64,000 nucleotides of DNA from Neptunicella marina (GTDB taxonomy: Bacteria > Pseudomonadota > Gammaproteobacteria > Enterobacterales > Alteromonadaceae). The notes beneath the pieces were generated by a model. The model saw only the letters and a list, made by a program, of their open reading frames with translations. It did no database searches and was not told the DNA's origin. Positions 18,004 through 27,498 of the stretch are shown piece after piece (position 1 is the stretch's first letter; the number at the start of each line of letters is the position of its first letter). A program made the translations under genes and the position numbers. The stretch is from NCBI RefSeq assembly GCF_014270035.1, contig NZ_JACNEP010000001.1:248001-312000 (forward strand), given 5' to 3'.

Positions 18004-19418
18004 TTGCTGTCTCCCTCACCCGGTTGGCCCAATTCGAAGTCCGATACCGGCCAGCGCGACGGATCATCACGATCAAAAGCCAGTCCTCCATCGATATAGA
18101 CTTTTTCAGCTTGTGCATAGGTAGAAAAAGGGTCAGTGCTCCATAACACCAAGTCGGCATTTTTACCCACTTCCAGCGAACCGGTTTTATCAAAAATCCC
18201 CAGAGACTTTGCCGGATTGGATGATAACCACTGCCATGCATGGGCTTTGCTTATATTAATACCAGCCCGCTGTCCGTCACCTAACGCTTTTGCCGCTTCC
18301 TGATTTAACCGCTGAATACCTAAATCACTGTCTGAGTGCACAATAGCGCAGGCGCCAGCCTTGTCTACCATGGCAATATTTTCGCGAATGCCGTCATAGG
18401 CTTCCATTTTAAAGCCCCACCAGTCAGCCCACATCGCCGAACAGACCTTATTTTCAGCTAATTTATCAGCAATTTTGTAGGCTTCTACCGCATGCTGGAA
18501 CGAAGTTATCTGGTAACCAAATTCTTTCATTACATCCATCATGGTGCCCATATCATCGGCGCGATAACAATGCATATGTACTTTAATGTCACCTTTCAAC
18601 GCGCCAGCCAGCGTTTCCAGACGTAAGTCGCGTTTTGGCGCTTTTGGATTTTTACCGGCTTTATATTCTTCGGTGTATTTATCCCAGCTGCGCTGATAAT
18701 CCTGTGCGTCAGCCCAGGCCTGTCGGTATCCGGCAACATTACCCATACGTGTGGAAGGTCCGCCTTTTTTACCATAAACCCGTTTGGGGTTTTCACCACA
18801 AGCCATTTTTAATCCATATGGCGCATCGGGGAATTTCATATCCTGCACGGTACGATTAGGCAAATTTTTAACCGTAACCGAACGGCCTCCCACTAAATTT
18901 GCCGAGCCGGGTAAAATTTGTAATACGGTGACACCGCCAGCTAACGCACGACCAAAGCCGGGATCCTGTGGCCAAACTGAATGCTCTGACCACACCTGTG
19001 CAGTTACCGGATTAGTCGCCTCATTACCATCAGAGTGAGATCCGGTTGATGGCGATGCGTAAACACCAAGGTGTGAATGCACATCGATAATACCCGGGGT
19101 TAACCATTTATCCTTACCATCGATAACTGTATAACCGTCTGGAATTTCCAGTGATTCACCCAGTTGCTGAATTTTTCCATCAGCCATTAACAAAGTGGCG
19201 TTAGCGATTTGCCCACCTAAACCATCGAGTAAATTAACATGTGTAAATGCTATTTTTTGTGAAGGCAGGGCCTTATAGGTACTGGGGAAAGGATTTTGAT
19301 TAATATCGACAAAAGGTGCTTGTTGTGGCTTGGTATCATCACCACAACCACTTAGCAACCCAGTTGCCACCACCAGCGTGCCAAGCAGCACTGGTGATTT
19401 GAGCGAGGTTTTAAACAT
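18000..19418 (-). CDS. Amidohydrolase-family lipoprotein
   Basis: Metal-dependent hydrolase of the amidohydrolase superfamily, exported as a lipoprotein (signal sequence ending LLSGC). The metal motif is intact: PGIIDVHSHLG with His114 and His116. Further candidate ligands are VHMHCYRADD, FQHAVEAYK and the terminal IVHSDSDLG aspartate. The C-terminal NPAKSLGIFDKTGSLEVGKNADLVLWSTDP is typical of imidazolonepropionase-like members. The substrate is unknown; a dipeptidase or lactamase-type activity is possible. It is the first of two coupled amidohydrolase genes and begins 35 bp after dusC, with AGGGAT upstream of the ATG. Confidence 0.88.
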   Translation of the reverse strand: MFKTSLKSPVLLGTLVVATGLLSGCGDDTKPQQAPFVDINQNPFPSTYKALPSQKIAFTHVNLLDGLGGQIANATLLMADGKIQQLGESLEIPDGYTVIDGKDKWLTPGIIDVHSHLGVYASPSTGSHSDGNEATNPVTAQVWSEHSVWPQDPGFGRALAGGVTVLQILPGSANLVGGRSVTVKNLPNRTVQDMKFPDAPYGLKMACGENPKRVYGKKGGPSTRMGNVAGYRQAWADAQDYQRSWDKYTEEYKAGKNPKAPKRDLRLETLAGALKGDIKVHMHCYRADDMGTMMDVMKEFGYQITSFQHAVEAYKIADKLAENKVCSAMWADWWGFKMEAYDGIRENIAMVDKAGACAIVHSDSDLGIQRLNQEAAKALGDGQRAGINISKAHAWQWLSSNPAKSLGIFDKTGSLEVGKNADLVLWSTDPFSTYAQAEKVYIDGGLAFDRDDPSRWPVSDFELGQPGEGDSK

Positions 19419-19453
19419 TAGATTTTTATCCCTGTTATTATTTGGGATATAGA

Positions 19454-20395
19454 CTAATGTGCTGTTAAATTTTGTTCAAGTTGTTGCACTATCTCTTCGG
19501 ACTGTTTTAATCGTCGAATTTGTGCAAATAAATCATCAGCTTGTTGATATTGCCTGGCCAGATAGCCCAGCCACTGTTTAATCCGGTTCGGATAATATTT
19601 CCCCTTGTCACCAAATATTTCATAACCAGAATAGTTAATTAATAACTCAATAACCTGCTGCCAGGGCATCGGCTGCTCACCATGTGCGATTACACGCGCT
19701 AAGTTGGGCATGGCTAATGCACCGCGTCCCAACATTAAATCCGGGCAATTTGAGGCATCAGTACAACATCTGGCATCGTCTGCATCCCAGATTTCGCCAT
19801 TAGCAATAATAGGGATGTTTACCTGCTGTTTAATTTTGGCAATCCACTGCCAGTGCGCAGGGGGTTTATAACCTTCGACCTTGGTACGTGCATGTATAAC
19901 CAGTAAATCTGCCCCCGCAGCTTCAATAGCTAACGCGTTATCGATTGCTTTGGATTTATCTTCAAACCCCAGGCGCATTTTAGCGCTGACAATATGAGCT
20001 TTATCCACCGCTGTGCGCACTGCTGACACTATCTGATACAGACTGTCGGTATGCTGCAATAATACCGCGCCACCTTTACTGTTATTCACAGTTTTGGCAG
20101 GACAGCCAAAATTCAGGTCAACACCGTACGAGCCTAATTCGGTGGCGCGCACCGCATTCTCTGCCAGCCAGTTTGGCTCCTGCCCTAATAACTGTACACG
20201 CACAGGGGTGCCTGCCGGGGTTTTACCTTCATTGTGCAATTCAGGACACAACCGATAAAACACTTTGGCTGGCAGTAATTGATCGACTACCCGCACAAAT
20301 TCGGTTACGCACATATCAAAACCACCGATTCGGGTCAGCATGTCGCGCATAAGGTGATCCACCACCCCTTCCATTGGTGCCAGCATGATTGCCAT
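19454..20395 (-). CDS. dusC: tRNA-dihydrouridine(16) synthase
   Basis: FMN-dependent reductase that forms dihydrouridine at position 16 of tRNA. The TIM-barrel Dus signature is present: LAPMEGVVDHLMRDML at the N-terminus, VDLNFGCPAKTVN with the catalytic Cys, KMRLGFED and IIANGEIWDADDA. The MEGV opening and the 313-residue length fit DusC rather than DusA or DusB. It lies upstream of the amidohydrolase pair on the same strand and is divergent from the DUF599 gene. Confidence 0.93.
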   Translation of the reverse strand: MAIMLAPMEGVVDHLMRDMLTRIGGFDMCVTEFVRVVDQLLPAKVFYRLCPELHNEGKTPAGTPVRVQLLGQEPNWLAENAVRATELGSYGVDLNFGCPAKTVNNSKGGAVLLQHTDSLYQIVSAVRTAVDKAHIVSAKMRLGFEDKSKAIDNALAIEAAGADLLVIHARTKVEGYKPPAHWQWIAKIKQQVNIPIIANGEIWDADDARCCTDASNCPDLMLGRGALAMPNLARVIAHGEQPMPWQQVIELLINYSGYEIFGDKGKYYPNRIKQWLGYLARQYQQADDLFAQIRRLKQSEEIVQQLEQNLTAH

Positions 20396-20502
20396 AAAAA
20401 GTGTTATCTCTTATTTACTTAGGTGTCTTAAAAATGGGCGCGAAGTGTAGCAAAATAGGCATACAATCAACACCTAATTTGCGCTTAAGGAAAAATTGCA
20501 GC

Positions 20503-21180
20503 ATGACCCTGATTGATATTGTTGGATTGGTCTGGTTTTTAGTTTTATGGGTAGGCTATACCCTGTTTGCCAAACAACGGGCTCGTACAACCTTATGTTT
20601 AGCCAGTGAACTGAGGGCAAAGCGCAATAACTGGATGCTGCAAATGTTATTACGGGAAAACCGTATTGCTGATGTGGCGATCATCGCTGCTCAGGAGCGT
20701 AACATCAGCTTTTTTGCCTCGAGTGCGCTGCTTATTATCGCGGGTTTATTAACGGCCCTGTCTTCGGCTGAACAGCTCTCGAATGTATTGCATCAGGTTA
20801 TTCCCGGATTGCCGCAAACCACCCTGCAAATTCAACTCAAACTGGTATTAATGGTTTGTATTTTTGTATTCGCCTTTTTTCAGTTTACCTGGGCACTCAG
20901 GCAATACGGTTTTGGTGGTGCATTGGTAGGCGCTGCGCCAAACGGTAACCGCATCCCGGAGGAACAGCTTGAGACCTATGCTAACCGCACAGCGAAGGTG
21001 ATTGATCAGGCCGGACATTCGCTTAACTATGGATTAAGGGCACTTTATATGTCGTTATCCACACTAGCCTGGTTTATTGATTCACGCTTATTTATGTTTA
21101 CTACGGTTCTGGTAGTGCTGGTTATGTATCAGCGCGAATTTCATTCTAAAGCATTAAAGGCGTTAAAAGACTGCGTTTAA
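20503..21180 (+). CDS. DUF599-family membrane protein
   Basis: Inner-membrane protein of 225 residues matching the DUF599 family (PF04654), function unknown. About four membrane segments are visible: LIDIVGLVWFLVLWVGYTLF, FFASSALLIIAGLLTALSS, QLKLVLMVCIFVFAFFQFTW and a C-terminal LFMFTTVLVVLVMY. Family-typical residues include 'RNNWMLQMLLRENRIADVAI' and 'LRQYGFGGALVGAAP'. The ATG at 20503 with AAGGA upstream is used instead of a longer frame that starts near dusC. It ends at a strong bidirectional terminator facing pnp. Confidence 0.82.
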   Translation: MTLIDIVGLVWFLVLWVGYTLFAKQRARTTLCLASELRAKRNNWMLQMLLRENRIADVAIIAAQERNISFFASSALLIIAGLLTALSSAEQLSNVLHQVIPGLPQTTLQIQLKLVLMVCIFVFAFFQFTWALRQYGFGGALVGAAPNGNRIPEEQLETYANRTAKVIDQAGHSLNYGLRALYMSLSTLAWFIDSRLFMFTTVLVVLVMYQREFHSKALKALKDCV

Positions 21181-21200
21181 ACCCAAGATTCAGACAATAA

Positions 21201-21226
21201 AAAAGGAGCCTGCTGGCTCCTTTTTT
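21201..21226. terminator. Bidirectional intrinsic terminator
   Basis: A 10-bp stem AAAAGGAGCC / GGCTCCTTTT with a TGCT loop and T/A-rich flanks lies between the convergent DUF599 and pnp genes. Confidence 0.85.
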
Positions 21227-21240
21227 GCTTTGCTTAGAAC

Positions 21241-23370
21241 TTACTCTTCGCCAGGCGCTTGCTCTGCTGGCGCTTCTTCTGCAGCAGGCTTTTCAATCAG
21301 TTCCTTCATGCTTAAACGCACGCGGTTCTGACGGTCAATTTCCATCACTTTAACGTCAACCTTTTGGCCAACCTCAAGGAAATCAGACACCTTGTTTACA
21401 CGCTCGTGAGCGATTTGTGAAATGTGTACCAGACCTTCTTTACCCGGTAATACTTCAACAAAGGCACCGAAATCAACGATACGTTTAACTTCACCGTGAT
21501 AGGTTTTACCCACTTCTACTTCAGCGGTTACCTGCTCGATCATGCCAATAGCGACTTCAGCTTTAGCACGCTCGGTAGCAAAGATTTTCACCGTACCGTC
21601 ATCTTCAATTTCGATGCTGGTATCAGACGCTTCAGTAATAGAACGGATCATCGCGCCGCCTTTACCGATAACATCACGGATCTTGTCCTGATCTACTTTG
21701 ATGGTGTAGATACGAGGTGCGAATTCAGACATTTCTTCACGGTGAGTACCGATAGCCTGATCCATAACACCCAGAATATGCAAACGTGCTTCTTTCGCTT
21801 GTTTCAGCGCTTTTTGCATGATTTCTTTGGTGATACCTTCAATCTTGATATCCATCTGTAGTGCAGTTACACCAGTAGAGGTACCGGCTACTTTAAAGTC
21901 CATGTCACCTAAGTGATCTTCATCACCTAAGATGTCAGACAATACAACGTAGCTGTCATCACCTTTCACCAGACCCATCGCGATACCCGCAACAGAGGCT
22001 TTGATTGGTACACCAGCATCCATCAGAGCCAAAGACGTACCACAAACAGACGCCATTGAAGATGAACCGTTAGATTCGGTGATTTCAGATACCACACGTA
22101 CCACGTATGGGAATTCTTCTTCGCTCGGCATTACGGCAGCAATACCACGCTTAGCCAGACGACCATGACCAATTTCACGACGTTTAGGCGAACCGACAAA
22201 ACCTGTTTCACCCACACAGAATGGAGGGAAGTTGTAGTGCAGCATGAAACGGCTGTTTTCAGTACCGTTTAAACCGTCGATCATCTGTGCATCACGCTCA
22301 GTACCTAAAGTTGCAGCAACCAAGGCCTGAGTTTCACCACGGGTAAATAACGCAGAGCCGTGAGTACGCGGTAAAATGCCAGTGCCAACGTTTAAGGCAC
22401 GGATCATTTCAGGATCACGACCATCGATACGTGGCTCACCTGCCAGAATGCGTGAACGTACTACGTCACTTTCCAGGTTGTGCAGCATTTCGTGCAATTC
22501 TTTTTCGTCTTGCTCTGGGTTAGCTTCTAAAATAGTTGCAGCAGCTTTATCAGTAGCAGCAGTTACAGCGTCTTTACGCGCTAACTTGTCTGAAATCTGG
22601 TAAGCAGCAGTCATATCAGCTTCAGCTAATTCCTTAACCTTGGCTTTTAATTCAGTGTTTTCTGCAACTGGCTGCCAATCCCAGCTAGGAGTATTAACCT
22701 GTTGTGCAAAATCATTTACGGCGTCAACCACAGTCTGCATAGACTCATGACCGAACATAACCGCACCTAACATCACTTCTTCAGATAAGATGTCAGCTTC
22801 AGATTCAACCATCAGTACGGCGCTTTGCGTACCGGCAACAACCAGGTCTAACTGGCTTTCTTTTTGCTCGCTGTAAGTGGTGTTCAGTACATACTGACCA
22901 TCCATGTACCCTACACGTGCAGCACCAACCGGACCGTTAAACGGCATACCAGAGATAGCTAACGCGGCAGAAGTACCGATTAATGAAATGATATCAGCTG
23001 GGATTTCCGGGTTAGCAGATACCACAGTGATGATGATTTGAACTTCGTTGTTAAACCCTTTAGGGAATAACGGACGAATTGGACGGTCGATCAAACGTGC
23101 AATCAAGGTTTCTTCTTCTGAAGGACGACCTTCACGTTTGAAGAATCCACCCGGGATTTTACCTGCAGCGTAGGTTTTTTCCTGATAGTTAACGGTTAAC
23201 GGGAAAAAGTCCTGATCAGGTTTTGCATCTTTTTTACCCACAACCGAAACCAGTACAGAGGTATCGTCCATGCTGGCCATAACAGCGGCCGTTGCCTGAC
23301 GCGCAATTACGCCAGTTTCTAATGTTACGGTGTGTTTACCGTATTCAAATGTTTTAGTAATCGGAGTCAC
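21241..23370 (-). CDS. pnp: Polynucleotide phosphorylase
   Basis: Phosphorolytic 3'-5' exoribonuclease, a component of the RNA degradosome. Two RNase PH domains are separated by an alpha-helical domain ([19 protein letters not shown] and [18 protein letters not shown] in the second core), followed by a KH domain ([17 protein letters not shown]) and an S1 domain ([20 protein letters not shown]). The 709-residue length matches E. coli (711). Translation starts at GTG with AAGGA eight bases upstream. It lies downstream of rpsO after a strong terminator; a weak TATACT element in the leader (23419-23424 on the complementary strand) could be a secondary promoter. Confidence 0.97.
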   Translation of the reverse strand: MTPITKTFEYGKHTVTLETGVIARQATAAVMASMDDTSVLVSVVGKKDAKPDQDFFPLTVNYQEKTYAAGKIPGGFFKREGRPSEEETLIARLIDRPIRPLFPKGFNNEVQIIITVVSANPEIPADIISLIGTSAALAISGMPFNGPVGAARVGYMDGQYVLNTTYSEQKESQLDLVVAGTQSAVLMVESEADILSEEVMLGAVMFGHESMQTVVDAVNDFAQQVNTPSWDWQPVAENTELKAKVKELAEADMTAAYQISDKLARKDAVTAATDKAAATILEANPEQDEKELHEMLHNLESDVVRSRILAGEPRIDGRDPEMIRALNVGTGILPRTHGSALFTRGETQALVAATLGTERDAQMIDGLNGTENSRFMLHYNFPPFCVGETGFVGSPKRREIGHGRLAKRGIAAVMPSEEEFPYVVRVVSEITESNGSSSMASVCGTSLALMDAGVPIKASVAGIAMGLVKGDDSYVVLSDILGDEDHLGDMDFKVAGTSTGVTALQMDIKIEGITKEIMQKALKQAKEARLHILGVMDQAIGTHREEMSEFAPRIYTIKVDQDKIRDVIGKGGAMIRSITEASDTSIEIEDDGTVKIFATERAKAEVAIGMIEQVTAEVEVGKTYHGEVKRIVDFGAFVEVLPGKEGLVHISQIAHERVNKVSDFLEVGQKVDVKVMEIDRQNRVRLSMKELIEKPAAEEAPAEQAPGEE

Positions 23371-23540
23371 TTAAATTTCCTTTCAATTTAATATCTTCGC
23401 TTTTTAATCGCGGCGCATAGTATAGCGGTATGGCATCATCAATAACAGGCTTTGAAGCCGAATTTGCTCGATTGAAAAAAGATTTAACAAATTTTCCAGA
23501 AGAAAATACTGCCAGCGGTGCCAACATATTTTAAAAGCAT

Positions 23541-23575
23541 AAAAAAACGGGGAATTGATAATCAATTCCCCGTTT
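23541..23575 (-). terminator. rpsO-pnp intergenic terminator
   Basis: A 14-bp perfect stem (arms 23545-23558 and 23562-23575, TAA-type loop) reads on the minus strand into seven T residues. As in E. coli, it should end most rpsO transcripts while letting a fraction read into pnp. Confidence 0.88.
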
Positions 23576-23604
23576 CTTAAAACGATTATTTACTGCAGTA
23601 AATC

Positions 23605-23874
23605 TTAGCGACGCAGACCTAAACGCTTGATCAGATCAGCATAACGGTCAGTGTTTTTACCTTTCAGGTAATCAAGTAATTTACGACGCTGACTAACCAT
23701 ACGTAATAAACCACGACGTGAATGGTGGTCTTTTTTATGGCTGCTGAAATGGCCTTGTAATTTGTTGATGTTATGAGTTAACAGAGCAACCTGAACTTCA
23801 GGTGAACCTGTATCGCCTTCTTTAGTTGCGTATTCAGCAACAACTGCTGCTGTTTCTTGTACTGTTAGTGACAT
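23605..23874 (-). CDS. rpsO: 30S ribosomal protein S15 (uS15)
   Basis: Primary 16S rRNA-binding protein of the small subunit platform. All 89 residues align with the family; the conserved [33 protein letters not shown] and RRKLLDYLK segments are visible. A TAGGAG ribosome-binding site precedes the ATG. It has its own promoter (23941-23968) and a strong terminator before pnp, the classic rpsO-pnp layout. Autoregulatory leader structure was not examined in detail. Confidence 0.98.
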   Translation of the reverse strand: MSLTVQETAAVVAEYATKEGDTGSPEVQVALLTHNINKLQGHFSSHKKDHHSRRGLLRMVSQRRKLLDYLKGKNTDRYADLIKRLGLRR

Positions 23875-23940
23875 AAATTTCTCCTAAGGATGAATAAAGA
23901 CTTAGCCAATCACTAATTCAGCCAAGCCAAAGAGGCGCGC

Positions 23941-23968
23941 ATTATAACGAGTTAACGAACGAACGCAA
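23941..23968 (-). promoter_or_regulatory. Sigma-70-type promoter of rpsO
   Basis: On the minus strand, TTGCGT, a 16-bp spacer and a perfect TATAAT lie about 70 bp upstream of the rpsO ATG. Confidence 0.7.
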
Positions 23969-24006
23969 GTAAATTCCCTCGTCAGTACACTTTTCTGGCT
24001 TCAGAC

Positions 24007-24669
24007 TCAGGCATTTTGAGTTTGCTGATGTTTTATGACCCGATAAAGCCCGTATAACATCACCGCTGCAACAATCGATAAAGCAGCCAGTGCCGATGGC
24101 TCTTTCATCATTTCCAATGCGCCTTTACCGAAAAAGATGGCACTTAGGCCCAGTGGAGCAATACCAGCCATTGAACCTAATGCATATTTCCATACATTTA
24201 ATGACATAGAGCCCGCAATAATACTGGTAACAGTAAATGGGGGGGTTGGTGCTAAACGCAATGCAAGTAACGCCCATGCACCTTTATCATCCACTTTATG
24301 TCGAATGTTGTTTATATGGTGGCTAATTGTCTCGCCAAACCCATCGGTACCAATTAATCGTCCCACCAGATAACCGCTTAAACTGGCAATCAGAAACCCA
24401 GGTAAACAAATCAACAAACTGATACCGACGTCAAACACCATAGTCACGGCAAATGCCATTAATGGGATCGGAATCAAAATAGCGCCACCAATAAAAAACA
24501 GGCCTAAAAAAATAAGCGCGGTCGACATATTTTCCGGCACATCACTGGTGAGTTCAGTAACCTTGTCTACCGATAAATACTCATTTACTGGTGTTAAAAA
24601 ATAAATCGCCAGCAATACAGCAACCGCAACTATGCCACCCACGAATTTATACTGATTCTTTTTTTTCAT
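24007..24669 (-). CDS. TVP38/TMEM64 (VTT-domain) membrane protein
   Basis: Polytopic inner-membrane protein of 220 residues in the VTT/DedA-like superfamily, implicated in lipid flipping or ion homeostasis. Five to six hydrophobic segments are seen. The family core lies in GGAILIPIPLMAFAVTMVF, GYLVGRLIG and 'LLALRLAPTPPFTVTSIIAG', the R-x-x-P(x)P-F loop typical of the SNARE-associated Golgi protein domain (PF09335). Its start lies inside the upstream amidotransferase-like gene (23-bp overlap), so the two are translationally coupled. Confidence 0.85.
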   Translation of the reverse strand: MKKKNQYKFVGGIVAVAVLLAIYFLTPVNEYLSVDKVTELTSDVPENMSTALIFLGLFFIGGAILIPIPLMAFAVTMVFDVGISLLICLPGFLIASLSGYLVGRLIGTDGFGETISHHINNIRHKVDDKGAWALLALRLAPTPPFTVTSIIAGSMSLNVWKYALGSMAGIAPLGLSAIFFGKGALEMMKEPSALAALSIVAAVMLYGLYRVIKHQQTQNA

Positions 24670-25441
24670 TTTTAGCCTTATGGATTAACCATTCAAAAAT
24701 ACGGCGATGTACATGCATATAAAACAGATATTCAGGGTGCCATTGCACGCCCAAAACCTTTTGATTGTTTTTGCTTTCAATAACCTGATTAATACCGGCT
24801 TTCTCTTTGGCCGTCACTTCCATTTCGTCACCCGTTTTAGCCACCGCCTGCGAATGAATGGCATTCACTTTAATCGGATCATCACCTGCTATTTTTGAAA
24901 TCAATGAATCATCTTTGGTGTAAATCACTTTCTTGCGGGGAAATGGACTGCGGATACGCAGGTTATGCTCAAGCAGTGGCATGGTAGATTCGTACATCGA
25001 GCCGCCTAATCTTGCATTGAGTAACTGGTGGCCACGACATATGCCTAAAATAGGCTTGTTATTGTCCAGTGCATAATCGATAAACTGAATTTCCATCTCA
25101 TCCCGTGGTTTGTCATACGCTCCTTTTCCGCTTAACGCGCTTAATAGCTCCATCGGATACAGCAATAACTCTTTTAAACGCAAACCACTATCACGTTTCG
25201 CTTTCGGTGCAGGCTCTTTTTCAAAATTTTCAGGATGGATGTCAGAGCCACCACCAATAATGATACCGTCATAATCAATCTCACCGTCAAAGGTACTGGG
25301 TTGAACTCTAACGGGCTCACCACCTGCGAGACGAACATTTAACGAGGTAAAGAACCAGGCAGTAAATCCCGATTTATCCGGCCCGGTCACCGCAATTCTG
25401 GGTTTGCGTTTTTGTACAGAAATGTTGTTCTCCTCTGACAT
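24647..25441 (-). CDS. Class I glutamine amidotransferase-like (peptidase C26) protein
   Basis: Gamma-glutamyl hydrolase-like protein of 264 residues, related to PuuD and other peptidase C26 enzymes. The nucleophile motif ILGICRGHQLLN has Cys135, and the His-Glu pair is in GVQWHPEYL. GGGSDIHPENF is the oxyanion-side motif. No synthetase domain is attached. The substrate is unknown; gamma-glutamyl amides (for example gamma-glutamyl-GABA) are the family precedent. No putrescine-degradation genes are near. It overlaps the VTT membrane-protein gene by 23 bp. Confidence 0.82.
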   Translation of the reverse strand: MSEENNISVQKRKPRIAVTGPDKSGFTAWFFTSLNVRLAGGEPVRVQPSTFDGEIDYDGIIIGGGSDIHPENFEKEPAPKAKRDSGLRLKELLLYPMELLSALSGKGAYDKPRDEMEIQFIDYALDNNKPILGICRGHQLLNARLGGSMYESTMPLLEHNLRIRSPFPRKKVIYTKDDSLISKIAGDDPIKVNAIHSQAVAKTGDEMEVTAKEKAGINQVIESKNNQKVLGVQWHPEYLFYMHVHRRIFEWLIHKAKNEKKESV

Positions 25442-25570
25442 TTATCATTATTCACCCGTCATCAAATCAATCTTCCAATCAAGTTATTTGTTCGTTGCTG
25501 GCAGAAAAATCTGTCTGAAAAAGTACAGGTGATAATTATATGTATTGAGGTTTAATTTGATATTTCAACA

Positions 25571-25592
25571 GGTTGGCCAATATTGACCAACC
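25571..25592. repeat. Near-perfect 22-bp palindrome downstream of truB
   Basis: Arms GGTTGG and CCAACC flank an almost self-complementary CCAATATTGA core, with two mismatches overall. It lies in the 202-bp gap between truB and the C26 gene. There is no T-tract on the minus strand, so it may be an operator for the downstream pair rather than a terminator. Confidence 0.4.
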
Positions 25593-25643
25593 CAATGAAT
25601 AAAATAGGAATGTAATTGCGAAGCGATATTTAGGGTGTTTAAC

Positions 25644-26570
25644 TTAAGCTACAACTAAGCGTTTCGGTGCAACTTTACCTTGCTCATCGATTTGCCCGAC
25701 ACCAAGAAACTCTTGCTGATGATAAACCCTTACAAATCCATCCTGAGGCGCATGGTTTGACAATACCGCCTGCCCCTGACGGAAAAAGTGCACTTGCTGT
25801 TCATCCAAGTTAACCGCATTTAATGCCGCAACGGCCGTGTCCATTGGGATAAGGTGTGCATCTAATGATGACCAGTCACCATCATCGGCAACATTAATCG
25901 CATCACGTAATTGTTGAAGCTGCTCAAAACTAACCATTTTATCCACCGGATAATCGGCTACTTCGGTACGATGTAACTTGGCGACATAGGCCCCACAACC
26001 TAATAACTGGCCGATATCATCAACTAACGAGCGAATATAGGTGCCCTTGCTGCAGCGCACCTGCATATCCACTTCATCACCTTCAAAACGCAACACATCC
26101 AGTTTATAGATAGTGATATCTCGCGCTTCACGAGGAATATCAATGCCCTGACGCGCATAATAATACAATGGCTTGCCCTGATGTTTTAAGGCAGAGAACA
26201 TCGAAGGTACTTGTTTAATCGGGCCCTTAAACTGCTCACAGGCGTCTAAAAACTGTTGTTCGGTCACATTGACGTCGCGGGTTTCCACCACTTCACCATC
26301 GGCATCTGACGTTGCCGTGCGAATACCCAGTTTTGCTGTCACCAGATACGTTTTATCTGCATCGAGTAAAAACTGTGAAAACTTAGTCGCCTCACCTAAA
26401 CAGACGGGCAACATGCCAGTTGCCAACGGGTCTAAAGCCCCGGTATGTCCGGCTTTATTGGCAAAGAAGATCCCTTTTACCTTTTGCAGTGCCTGATTGG
26501 ATGAAATCTCAAGCGGCTTGTCCAGCAATACAATACCGTTAATGGCACGGCCTTTACTTCTGCGCGCCAT
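25644..26570 (-). CDS. truB: tRNA pseudouridine(55) synthase
   Basis: Forms pseudouridine-55 in the T-loop of tRNAs. The catalytic aspartate is in [39 protein letters not shown] and [16 protein letters not shown] are further family motifs. A C-terminal PUA-like part is present ([10 protein letters not shown]). The 308-residue length is normal. It starts 3 bp after the rbfA stop codon, in the usual rbfA-truB order. Confidence 0.97.
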   Translation of the reverse strand: MARRSKGRAINGIVLLDKPLEISSNQALQKVKGIFFANKAGHTGALDPLATGMLPVCLGEATKFSQFLLDADKTYLVTAKLGIRTATSDADGEVVETRDVNVTEQQFLDACEQFKGPIKQVPSMFSALKHQGKPLYYYARQGIDIPREARDITIYKLDVLRFEGDEVDMQVRCSKGTYIRSLVDDIGQLLGCGAYVAKLHRTEVADYPVDKMVSFEQLQQLRDAINVADDGDWSSLDAHLIPMDTAVAALNAVNLDEQQVHFFRQGQAVLSNHAPQDGFVRVYHQQEFLGVGQIDEQGKVAPKRLVVA

Positions 26571-26573
26571 GCA

Positions 26574-26990
26574 TTAATCCTGTGTACTTTCGTCGTCCAG
26601 GTCTCGTCCAGCCGCTTTAGCACGCTCACGATCACTGCTTAGTGTTTCGCTCACTAAGTTAGAAATACGCATACCTTCAGTGATGGATGCATCCTGCAGG
26701 AAGCGTAATGCTGGCACCGCACGCATGCGCATGGCTTTGGATAATAAGGTGCGAATAAACCCCTTATTTTCATTAAGGATTTCAATGTACTCTGCAATTT
26801 TTTCTTTATCATTTTCAAAAAAAGTGACAAATACTTTTGCGTAAGACAAATCACGTGAGACTTCGACACCTGACACGGTTGTCATGCCCAAACGTGGGTC
26901 ACGATTTTTAAATTCGTTTTGTAGAATACTGGCAACTTCTTTGTGGATCTGATGGCCGACGCGGTCGGTTCTGCTAAATTCTCTGGCCAT
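26574..26990 (-). CDS. rbfA: 30S ribosome-binding factor A
   Basis: Assembly factor for 30S subunits and 16S rRNA 5'-end maturation. It is a single KH-like domain protein of 138 residues (REFSRTDRVGHQIHKEVASIL, DPRLGMTTVSGVEVSRDLSYAKV, LRFLQDASITEGMRIS). It is followed by truB with a 3-bp gap and preceded by a MAPEG-family gene rather than directly by infB. Confidence 0.97.
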   Translation of the reverse strand: MAREFSRTDRVGHQIHKEVASILQNEFKNRDPRLGMTTVSGVEVSRDLSYAKVFVTFFENDKEKIAEYIEILNENKGFIRTLLSKAMRMRAVPALRFLQDASITEGMRISNLVSETLSSDRERAKAAGRDLDDESTQD

Positions 26991-27014
26991 AATAATACCT
27001 CGTTAAACTCTGAA

Positions 27015-27416
27015 TCAGACTAGCTGAAACACTACCCAGCTCCACATGCCCACTAACAAGAATGTTGAAATTGAGAATGCTGTAAAGCGGTGCAGTACAT
27101 GATTATATGTAATATGTATATAGGAATGCAGATAGCGCAATCCAACATAAGCCCAGGCCAGTGCTTCAATAACCGGACTGTGTATATTTAATGCCAGCAT
27201 GGTGATGCAAAGTGCATAAAACAGTACTGGCACTTCAAATAAATTACTAAAATTTTGTTCCAGTTTTGCCAGTTTTTCAGGTATGTCATAACCGCGGTTA
27301 TATAAAAAATATTTAACCTGAACTTCCTTGCGTTTCACCGCACCAAAACGTGCTTTACCCATTAATAGTGCCACTATTAATACCAGCAACACCATGGCAT
27401 ACATCGGATACAACAT
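27015..27416 (-). CDS. MAPEG-family membrane protein
   Basis: Integral membrane protein of 133 residues resembling the MAPEG family (PF01124; membrane-associated eicosanoid/glutathione metabolism). The signature is VKYFLYNRGYDIPEKLAKLEQ followed by NFSNLFEVPVLFYALCI, with four hydrophobic segments. The start at 27416 is chosen because AGGAG lies eight bases upstream; a longer frame would begin inside the infB terminator. Bacterial members are often uncharacterised and glutathione-transferase activity is unproven here. Its insertion between infB and rbfA is unusual. Confidence 0.8.
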   Translation of the reverse strand: MLYPMYAMVLLVLIVALLMGKARFGAVKRKEVQVKYFLYNRGYDIPEKLAKLEQNFSNLFEVPVLFYALCITMLALNIHSPVIEALAWAYVGLRYLHSYIHITYNHVLHRFTAFSISTFLLVGMWSWVVFQLV

Positions 27417-27444
27417 TGAGGTTTCTCCTGTTGTCATTAAAGAC

Positions 27445-27473
27445 AAAAATGCCCAACCGTGGTTGAGCATTTT
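27445..27473 (-). terminator. Terminator downstream of infB
   Basis: A 12-13 bp stem (arms 27446-27458 and 27461-27473; one U-G wobble in the minus-strand RNA) is followed by a T-run. It separates infB from the MAPEG-rbfA-truB genes. Confidence 0.75.
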
Positions 27474-27498
27474 AGATTATGACGTCTGGTAACTATGG

